The notes beneath the pieces are model-generated. The model had not been told where the DNA came from and searched no databases. It saw only the letters and a list, made by a program, of their open reading frames with translations. A stretch of 64,000 nt of DNA, taken from the NCBI GenBank assembly GCA_026874595.1, contig CM049307.1:29984362-30048361 (forward strand), given 5' to 3'. Shown piece by piece: positions 54,846-64,000 of the stretch; position 1 is the stretch's first letter; each line of letters opens with the position of its first letter. This DNA comes from Sipunculus nudus. Taxonomy: Eukaryota; Annelida; Sipuncula; Golfingiida; Sipunculidae. The translations under genes and the position numbers were made by a program.

Positions 54846-55610
54846 ACAGGCGCTTGAATCGCTATTTGTGTTGATATTGGCTTAAATAGTGTTCAATTTA
54901 CCTTAACAGCAATCCCCTGCCGTTTAATGAGCTTTAAACCATGATATATCGCTTGCCGGTACTTGTTTATTTAATAAATACACAAGGCCGGCATCCAAGT
55001 CTGCGGACGAGTCTGTATCCATTAAGCGACAAACAGACAGATTAATCCCAGATTACTATTTCCATCATTATCAACCAATCAGGTGTTAGGTTCCAGGGGG
55101 GCATCCAAGTCTGCAGACGAGTCTGTATCCATTAAGCGACCAACAGACAGATTAATCCCAGATTACTATTTCCATCATTATCAACCAATCAGGTGTTAGG
55201 TTCCAGGGGGGAATCCTTACTGCTGACCAAGATACATGGGGATTTCCTTGTTTGGGGTAACAGCTGCTTAATGGATGCAGACTAGTTACAAATAAGAGCT
55301 CATTACAAGTGGTACACTGTGTGTATTGGAATTGTTGATGCTTTTATAGAAAGAAGAACTGGCCATTAAACGACTGTAAGTTTCTTCCCTCGAAAATCTT
55401 TGAAATATTTGGGAATTTAAATTGATTTCTTGTGTTATCGCCTACCCGTCCGCAGACTTGGATGCCGGCCTTGTGTATTTATTAAATAAACAAGTACCGG
55501 CAAGCGATACATCATGGTTTAAAGCTCATTAAACGGCAGGGGATTGTTGTTAAGGTAAATTGAACACTATTTAAGCCAATATCAACACAAATAGCGATTC
55601 AAGCGCCTGT
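54846..55610. repeat. 164-bp inverted repeat with 437-bp spacer
   Basis: Left arm 54,846-55,009 and right arm 55,447-55,610 are reverse complements with only about two mismatches. The spacer begins with a 110-bp tandem duplication shared with the arm end (54,990-55,099 and 55,100-55,209, two differences). High arm identity implies a recent or homogenised foldback. It could be a transposon, a hairpin-RNA source or an assembly artefact. Confidence 0.85.
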
Positions 55611-57894
55611 GTACCAGGTACCCAGCAGCCAGCTGTAGTTCACCGGGTCAAAATTGTGCTTACATTACTGGAAAGGCATTAGTAAGATCAGTATATATTG
55701 GCCGTCTTAGTCTGTTTTATGCCAGAACGCCCACCAATAACGATTCATGCGACTGTGCAAAGACTGACAGTGACAGAGTCACACACAAGATCATACATTC
55801 ACTGTCACAAGCAGCTTACAGTTATAACGTTACTTGTCCTCAGTGGTGAAACAGTGTTGTGGTCAGTTATCCGAGACGTTCATCCTAAATCTGCTTGGTT
55901 TCGCAGAGAGAGGACGTCAGGTCAAACATGCCAGCTGACTGTCAGGAACTGTCTTTGAAACCACAACGTGTGGACTGTTGTAACTCAGTAGCACGACCAG
56001 ACTGAACCCGACTGACTGACAGTACACCGGAAGTTATTCCCTCGAAAGGTCAAGTATACTGTTGTTTACTTCCGGTGCAGTTATTTTAGCTGGTCAGCAA
56101 ATCAGGAATAAAATTAGCAATAACTAAAATACTTGAAGTGCGGTATCATAGGTATATTAAGTATATTAAACAATTCTCAAAGGCCAAGTTTCTGTAAATC
56201 AGTTTTTAGTTAAGGTCAAGGTTGCGGAAGGAATACCTGTCACCAGGGGGCGTTGCACTCGAATGTTGCCATATCCTGGATCTGGCATAAATTTGAGAGC
56301 AGCGTTCATAGTGATTGCCTTGACATTTGCCTAGGCTGAAGCCGCAGTTTCTAGAATCTACTGTCAATAGACCTTGGAGTTACAGTGACCTTCTGTTAAG
56401 GTATGAAGTCCTATTTATAGTGTTCCACCCCGTGTTGACCGTTTAAATTGACTGTAATGTCTGTTCAGAAGTGGCTACGTGCAATAGCCCAGGGTTTTAT
56501 TGCAGCAGGTCCAGTCATGATTCAAGTGCTCAGTTGACATGCCGTCGGCAGCCTGGTCAGATTGTATCATGGCTGGGTATGCTTTAACAGAGATAACGTG
56601 CGGACATCGTGGCGTTCTTATGGATGTAAACAATTAATGAGAGGCCACATATTTATGTCTTATTAATGGATGAAAGCTAGATGTAATCTGAAAATTCAAC
56701 AGAAATCTTCACAATATCTTAATTATTATTCAAAACTGTTGGCATGGAATAGATGACAGAATGTTATATATGGATGTATATATACAGTCTAATACAGAAC
56801 TGTCTTTTTTTCAGTGTGCTGCTATTGAGTTAAACATAATGTAACATTACATTCCTCTGGACATAACACTGGATCCTTAAATAGTAGTTTTGATCTTAAT
56901 AATTCTTTTAATATTTTTCTATAATTAAAATAAATAGATTAAAAAATATAATTAATAATTTTATTGTTTTGAGATTGTTATATAATATAGTCTTAACTCT
57001 TTATCTGTGGCAATCTTACAACATCATAAGATTTCAGTTTTACTCAGGTTTCATGCAAGTTTTACTTAAACCCAGGTTTTACCTGGGCTAGGTAAAATAG
57101 GTTTTTATCATGACTTCTCTGCAATACCCAGAATTCCTATTGATGAGACTTTACTCACTTTAAAGCGATGTGCTGTCACTGCTCTGTATAGCAAAATGTA
57201 TGTACAACTTCTGCTGTGCCATCAGAAAGAAACTAAGCATAGGTACTGTTAGGTAATTTTTAAAAGCAAATAAACATGTGGAAAAAGCTTGGGTAATATG
57301 CTTGATGGAACCCTGTGTAAATATGACTAAAACCCCAGGTTTTACCCACTGAGTTATATTTTGCATTGTGTAATGCTGAGTAATCTTCTGTGGCAGGGTC
57401 ACATTTCATTCCTGTATTCAATTTCATTTGACACACTGCTTCCATGAGTAATGTATGCCATGGACAGCCACCAGGTGGAGCTGTGTATATTGGCCTGATG
57501 CCAGGCCTGCTGACCTGGCAACGATTTGGTTAACACCTTGGAATGCACTGCTCTCATTGGTATAACGCTTTTATAATTGTGCGTTTACGGTTGCTTTAAA
57601 TTGTAATGAGAGTCGAGGAAGCTAAGCTTAATGAATGTGTCTTGTGAGTTCTTGTCTGGACAGCTATTGATCTCCTAAGAAGCTTTAAGAAGCTTACAAG
57701 GCATTACCACAATATAAAATTAGCATACAGGAGTTGTATAATAAAATTCTGTTCCTCTTCCTTTTTAGGTCACCATTTATTTTTCACATTCTTCTGTCAT
57801 CAACCAAATATAACTTCTTGAGAGCCATTCACTTAAAATCAGATTCCTGAAACTAGGCTGAATCTCTATATTCTTTTCTTTTACCTGTGTTTGC
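55611..57894. other. Upstream region of STAMBP
   Basis: Non-repetitive and locally less AT-rich at 55,620-56,600, where the STAMBP promoter and noncoding first exon probably lie. Several minus-strand GTAAGC words (for example near 55,660) could be the 5' UTR donor; none can be chosen. 56,600-57,890 shows nothing. Confidence 0.4.
56025..56077. promoter_or_regulatory. Paired inverted ETS-type sites, candidate STAMBP promoter
   Basis: CACCGGAAGT (56,025-56,034) and its perfect reverse complement ACTTCCGGTG (56,068-56,077) are 33 bp apart. CCGGAAGT is the consensus of ETS/GABP factors common in housekeeping promoters. The position about 4 kb upstream of the first coding exon suits a STAMBP promoter on the minus strand; this is inference. 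Confidence 0.4.
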
Positions 57895-58332
57895 CATTTA
57901 GCTCAGCTAGCTATAATTATATAAGTCATCCGAGCTTATTATGGTCCATTGTCCATCCTACCGTTAGACTGGCATTTTTTGAAACCATAAGACCTACAAA
58001 TCAAAATTTTGGCTTACTGTTAGATGTCTTCAAGATTTCCTACCAAACTGAAAACTGGGTCACTGCAACTTTTTTCTTTGAAAAATTATGGAAAAACCTC
58101 AATTTTCCATTAATAACCTATTAACATACTTCAGGACTGCCTAATATCAAAACCACTCATCTGTTCGTTTAATATTTACCATAAATATTCCCTTATATAG
58201 TTTGTATGTACATATCAGAAATTAAGTCAGTATTACATAATTTATAAAAGTTATGGGCCCAAATAATGTACTTTGTAATAAATCAGGAAAGATATTTACT
58301 CACTTAACTTGATAAATGTTGAAGCTAGATAC
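57895..58332 (-). repeat. Truncated inverted 3' end of the 2.6-kb family
   Basis: Starts TTTAGCTCAGCTAGCTATAA and ATAAGTCATCCGAGCT, a decayed copy of the terminal hairpin, then matches the 3' region of the family. It abuts copy C in the same orientation. Confidence 0.7.
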
Positions 58333-59536
58333 TTTTTAGCTCAGCTGACTATAAGTCATCTGAGCTATAGTCGTGGTCCATTGTCCGTCCTCCGTCCGTC
58401 CGTAGATGTGGCACGTTTTGAAACCGTAAGACCTAGGAATCCAAAATTCAGCATAATGTTAGATGTCCCCAAGATCTTCTACCAAGCCGAAAACTGGGTC
58501 TTTGTGACTTCATTCCTTTGAGAAATTAAGGAAAAACCTCAATTTTTTATTAAAAACCTATTTTCACACTTCAGGACTGCCTAATATCAAAACCACTCAT
58601 CTGTTTTTCCTCATATTTCCTATAAATAATTCTCTATATAATTCCTATGTACATGCCAGAAATTAGGTCTGTATTATATAATTTAAAAAAGTTATGGGCC
58701 CAAACATAATGCATTTTGTAAATAATCAGGAAAGAAATGTTATCACTTAACACAAAACTTGTTAAAGCTAAGCACTTTTTTTCCAGTAATATTACTTTTA
58801 TTAATCAAAATTAAATTGTATACCTGAAATTAGATCAAAATCTTTAAAATTTTTTAAAATATTAGCAAAAATAAAAAATTGGTACCTTAAATTTTGCCTT
58901 ACTTTGACCATGGCACGTTTTTTTGCTGTAACTGCTGTGGATTTAATTTTCACAGCATGTTTTTGTTAGCATTTCAACTGTTAACACCAAAAATTTGAAA
59001 CCAGTTGATCAAAAACTGTAAATTTTATTCAAGTTTTCAAGCACCATGTCACATATTGCTAGTGTTATGCAGTTTGCTAGAGCTCAGCTCCCGAGCTTCA
59101 GCTCTAAGTTCCTTAAATTTGGCATACAGTTAGATTTCTCCAAAATCCCCTACCATGCCAAGAATTTGGTCACTAGGACTTAATTCCTTCGAGATATCAA
59201 TGAAAAACTTCATTTTTCCATTAAAAACCCATTGTTACACTTTAAGACTGCCTGATATCAAAACCACTGATCTGACTTTGATCATATATAATATACATAT
59301 TTTTCTATACATTCGCTATGCACATGCCAGAAATGATGTCAGTATTGTGTATTTTTTTTAAGTTATGGGCCCAAACATAGTGCACTTTGTAAAAAATCAA
59401 GAAATATATTTACTCCCTTAACAAGGGCATTGCTGTAGCTAGAGATTTTATTGTCATGGAAGTAGCATTATTTAATCAAGATTCAATTGAATACCCAAAA
59501 TTAGTTCTGAATTTTTCAAATTTTATAAGTTATTAG

Positions 59537-61066
59537 CAGGGTTGGCAAGTTTTAGGCATGAAGGTTTTAACCATAGGTTATAACCTGGTTAAAACCGCCC
59601 CGCCTAAAACAGGTTTTAGACAGGTTTTAGGCACCAATAGTGCCCAAAACCTATATTTGTTTACATTTTTGACTTAAAGATCTGTAAAACTACCATACAG
59701 GCTGGGGTGAAGCAGTCACAAGGCTTTGCTGGGCTTCTGGAAGCTATCAAGTATTAGAAATGCATGATTTCCTGTTGGCTGGTACCATGCAGTCTTCAAA
59801 GAGCCTGTATAGGTGTCTGAACATGAGACCATGTTTGTGTGGCACATAGTTTTATTGGCAAAGGTAATGACATTATCAGGACCTTTTGGGTTTCCTGATG
59901 AGTGCCCAGCTACCTTGAATGATGTAATACAGCCTCCAGTTTGCCCTTGCAAGACAGGGTATCACTATCAGAGGGGAGGACTACTTGATTAGACAAGTTA
60001 ATTACAATTTATCAGGTTGATGGGGTCATAAGACCCAATGGTCATAAGTCCTACTGCTGTGTCCTAGTAGATGTTCATGTCAACTTTCATACATGACTAG
60101 GAGGTTGCAATCAAAGCCCTTGCCCTGAAGACTGTTCTTGAGCAAACATTTTACTGAGTGATGCAGTCAGTGCCCCTCAGGCCTTCAGGTTTAACACAGC
60201 CCCTGAGTAATTATGAATATTCTGTGGTTTGCAACATATTCATTGCAAAATATTTTCACATTTTCAGTTTTATACTAATTACAGTGTTTAATGAGGGTTC
60301 CATTTTCACAATCTCATCATACAATTAACAGAGTATATCCATCATTATATAGAAGATAAGTATGTGCACAAAATCTTAAAATTTGACAAGGGATGACCTA
60401 GCTAAGGGAATAAACAAATAGTGGAAATTCTTGTTCATTATCAGATATTATCATATTTTTAGTTTTATGGCTAGCATAAAAGATATGTAATAATTTATAA
60501 ATCCAATCCAATGCTTTTTGCCATTGAAGCTACAGGCATACAAAATAAACATGTTATGTTAGTGAAGCTACAGTATAAAGAACTATTCATCAGTGTAAAT
60601 GGAACAACATTTTAAATCCAGGAAAACTTCTTTTCCATTTATCACAAAATTTAATCCCTTGTGATCAAAAAGCCAATAAAAGTATCTGGTTATAAGCTTA
60701 AAGTAAGAGCATTCTTTTATAAATTGGCAGTAATGGAGGTAGGAGAGTCGGAGAACTGTGTTCATAAGGAAATCCCTGAAGTAGTTTTGAATTCATTTGT
60801 TGCTTTTTTTTTGTGTCATGGTTTAATTTGTTTAGTTTGAATAAAGGGATCCTCAATTTTAATTTGCTGAGCATATTTCTTTAATGCATTTAGATGTTTA
60901 ACAATAAAACATAGTTAAACTAAAAGTCATAGGTAAGGGTAAATAAGGTTTTTAGGCAGTTAAAGGCAGTTTTAGGCAGGTTATATCCTGTTTTAGGCAG
61001 TTAAAGGCATGTTTTAGGCTCTGCCCTGCCGAAAACAGGTTTTGGGCAGCCTAAAACCCAACCCTG
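59537..61066. mobile_element. 1,530-bp hAT-type non-autonomous transposon
   Basis: Ends CAGGGTTGG ... CCAACCCTG, extended by GTTTTAGGC inward on both sides. An 8-bp duplication GTTATTAG flanks it (59,529-59,536 and 61,067-61,074), and copies A and B show the related uninterrupted site. CAGGG ends with an 8-bp duplication are characteristic of hAT. TTTTAGGCA words cluster near both ends. A minus-strand 78-codon frame (59,952-59,716) matches no transposase motif I can see. Confidence 0.85.
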
Positions 61067-61693
61067 GTTATTAGTATAAATATAAAATTAGTACCTTAAA
61101 TTTTGCCCAACTGTGACCATGGCACGTTTGTTTCCTGAGAGCACTGTTGATATAATTTTCATATCATGCACACATAAGGATTTCAGCTTTTTAGTTTAGA
61201 AAGCTGAAAGAAATTGGCCAAATATTGTAGCTTTTATTAATGTTTTTTATGAGACCCTGTCAGACTTTGGCTCTCTCCAGCCCCTCTTGAGTCACCTGTA
61301 TGTTGACCTTGTTGACCTTTCATCAAATTATGCACGCTTGAGGCGAGAATCCAGGCAGCTTATGGCCAGCCACAGTTGATCCAGGTGTCCAACCCAACTC
61401 ATCTAGTAGTTTTAACCAACAACATAACAATAAACAATAAATTAATAAATTTTTCTTGGTTTTTAATAACAAATTAAAGAAAAATAGAAAAGGGATTTGT
61501 TAGTTTATAATAACAGGAAATTAACTTGCAGTTACTGATGATATAAGAATCTTGTATCGATGGGTAGAATGTCACAAATTCCAAATAACACCATGCAGTC
61601 ACCTATGGCATTTTTCAGTTCATTTTTAATGATAAAGAAGTAAATCATATTATTCATTACTAATCATTAGGGATTATATGAAGGAAATTAATG

Positions 61694-63239
61694 CAGGGTT
61701 TCCGCGACCCTAAAATTTAGGCCGGTAAACGGACTCTTTCCCCCGCGAGGGTCATTAAAAATTCCCCCAGCCAAAGAGGCTGAGAGAGCTTAATAATAAC
61801 TCAAGCACGAGTGTCGTGCTGTCTTCATCATCTTCAAACTATGTATCAGATTCCTTATACATGTACAACATCTGCGCAAATAGTTTTTATGCTGTCTCGC
61901 CATTTAATTTTCTTGAGAAGGTAATCAGTTGTGTAACCATAGGTTGTGGACGTACGATGTCGGACGTACGATGTCGGCCCTGAACATGCGCTACCGGCCA
62001 AAGGTGTGATATTATAATTAATCGTTCGACAACCGTACATTCAGTCTCTGTAGTCAGTAAAAATGATAAACCTATCGATAATGGAAATTAAATTTGTGTT
62101 TTATTTGGTTGTGATGATATATTTTTCAAAATTTGAAGAAGGTGAATCATTTTCATCATGCAGTCGCTGTGGACATCGCTGCTTTGACATATTAACATAC
62201 CGCGAGCCTTGCAGCGAGGTCACAATGCAAAGGGCTTTTGTCTTGACTTTACCGAACAAATTTCAAAAGGCCGGAGCGTAGTGAATGCGCTGTTCTATGT
62301 GCGAATATTCATGAGGGATTTCCCTATTGAAATAAAAACTTGTGGCAAATGCAGCCAATAGCTTCCGAGGAAGTTCTGAATAATTCAACTGAATGTCACA
62401 CGTGCAGAAACAGGTTATGCTGGTCAATGATTGGGCCGTCTCGGACACGATCGCAATCAGGGATTTCGCAGAATCAAATGTTGGGCCTATAACAAGTAGG
62501 CCTAACACACTAAATTTCAAGGATATTGCACGAATTTTAAGTAAAAGCATGCGACAGCAATATATATTTTTTGTCATTTTAACTTTGAGAAAAGCAGCCG
62601 GCCGTTGAATGCGTTGCAGCAGCCGACAAAACGCCGGCTGTAGTGCGGGCCCATCGTGAACACCCGGTCAGCGGAGATCACGCGGTAAGCACCAGGCGCG
62701 GGTAATCTGGGAGCGCGGGAAACCGTTAGTCCCTGGAGGGGTATGTTGAATTGGTCAATAGCTTAGGGATACACAGGAAGCGTGCACGATATAACAAAAA
62801 CAAACAATGTGGACATCGCTTGGGCAGAACAGGCCCTATATTTATTATATTTATCTTCGTCAATTCGGTTTGCGCAAGTTTCCAAAACAGATGTTTAGGC
62901 GAATCCTTTCCAAGGAATAGTTAAGTAAAAGGCCAGTTTGTGGGCCCACATATGTCAGGGAGACACGACTTGTACGTGCATGCTGCATCACATGAAGGCC
63001 TAACGAATATTTTACTGTTTTACTGGTATATTTTTACGCCTTCCATGGGCGTGATACTAAGCTGAAAAAGAACATCAGAAACGTTGTTTTCAACCTTGAT
63101 TTTGTAAAATTTCCACACCGTGGGAGGGGGGAACCCCCTCTCAAACCCTCCCCCCTTGGGGGCTTCGCCCCCACGCGAGGTTCACTCCCAGTCACAAAGT
63201 AAAAACGGACACACTTTTTCAACCCTGGCGGAAACCCTG
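61694..63239. mobile_element. 1,546-bp transposon with CAGGGTTTCCGC ends
   Basis: Inverted ends CAGGGTTTCCGC / GCGGAAACCCTG, flanked by TAATG (61,689-61,693 and 63,240-63,244); copies A and B read ATTAATGATAG at the empty site. The ends look hAT-like but the duplication is 5 bp, not 8. The interior is more GC-rich than its surroundings, with a GC-rich foldback near 63,120-63,180. The frame at 62,063-62,281 has CxxC-type cysteines but no known domain. Confidence 0.8.
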
Positions 63240-64000
63240 TAATGATAGACAAAGATGCAGTTGATAATATTAATCTAGATTCCTACTGTGTCTAGTGTGT
63301 ACATTGATGTGAAATTAGTCCAAAATGAATTTTTTACAGTTATTTTTTAATATAAATAAAAGCCATAAAACCAGGTACTTATGATCATTATTTAAATGTG
63401 TGAATTTTGTATATTCTGGATTCTCAAAATCATTGTTTGGTGAAAACTGAATAAATACCAGACATGGTGCAAATACTTTGTAATTGTATTTAAATACGAA
63501 TATGATTATGTACTCCATTATAAAATTTCTTGCATAAAGAATGGGAATTCAGGTAAAAATGAAAGTATATGAATACTCGTGCAGATACTTTCAAAATGTA
63601 TTCATGAATGCATTCATGAATATATTCTTTTATATTATTTTAATAATCATATCAGTTATATTTCATTTTAAAAAATCGTATGATTCTCTTATTATTTTTA
63701 ATAAAAATTATATTTGGGACAATATTTGTAATTTTTTTTAATAAATAGTTAAACTCTTATATTATATGTTCTGCTTATAAGTTATATGGCCAAGTCAAAA
63801 TCTGTGTGACAATAGCACTCCATTTGTTAATAAAATAAATGAAATCAATCCTCTTCCCTGTCTCCAAAGATACTATCAAAATCATACATAAGCTAAACAC
63901 CCACAACTCATAATACAGCTTATATTTATTACCACACAAAACCAGCATGTGCCTCATTTCTAAAAAATATTTTTTAATCATATATAACAGCTGAGCGTCG

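Larger units (their letters stand above)
58333..64000 (-). mobile_element. 2.6-kb non-autonomous element, copy C (inverted, split by two transposons)
   Basis: Begins with the terminal hairpin TTTTTAGCTCAGCTGACTAT / AAGTCATCTGAGCT and runs to ATATAACAGCTGAGCGTCG at the window edge, the complement of the copy A start. Removing the insertions at 59,537-61,066 and 61,694-63,239 with one target duplication each leaves about 2.58 kb, as expected beside 2.64 and 2.61 kb in copies A and B. The perfect 24-bp palindrome recurs at about 63,599-63,622. Confidence 0.85.

Overview
This is eukaryotic, AT-rich, intron-containing animal DNA. Two multi-exon genes, long introns and dense non-autonomous repeats (palindromic short-period repeats, 2.6-kb elements with terminal hairpins, several MITE families, simple AT arrays) suggest a lophotrochozoan. 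A bivalve mollusc is my best guess. That assignment is inference from repeat style; no marker sequence proves it.

Two protein-coding genes can be reconstructed exon by exon, and they converge. Gene 1 (+ strand, coding 8,144-25,815, 7 coding exons, 661 codons plus stop) encodes a type I membrane protein I do not recognise. It has a signal peptide, a Gln/Pro-rich stalk with twelve 9-residue repeats, two very acidic segments, one transmembrane helix, and a short tail carrying both a GYxxPhi and a [DE]xxxLL sorting signal. Gene 2 (- strand, coding 51,987-32,307, 9 coding exons, 482 codons plus stop) is confidently STAMBP/AMSH, the endosomal JAMM-type K63 deubiquitinase. Its N-terminal helical domain, coiled coil, STAM SH3-binding motif and every JAMM and zinc ligand are visible.

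Layout: 1-1,365 is a palindrome-bearing tandem repeat. 1,366-8,143 is intergenic, with simple repeats, a Gypsy-like fragment and a CTCGAGAT-rich MITE. 8,144-25,815 is gene 1; intron 1 holds about 50 copies of a 51-bp minisatellite interrupted by a TTAA-flanked MITE, and intron 4 holds a decayed LINE. 25,816-32,306 is the convergent intergenic/3' region. 32,307-51,995 is STAMBP, whose introns are filled by repeats; one intron is almost entirely a 2.6-kb element. 52,320-53,605 is a second copy of the repeat at position 1. 54,846-55,610 is a large inverted repeat, and about 56,025-56,077 is a possible promoter with paired ETS-type sites. 57,895-64,000 is an inverted third copy of the 2.6-kb element, split by two younger DNA transposons whose target-site duplications can be read directly because intact copies in this window show the empty sites.

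Both genes point to the endosome/lysosome system: STAMBP by established function, gene 1 by predicted sorting signals. No functional link follows from adjacency. No rRNA, complete tRNA, CRISPR array or bacterial operon is present.
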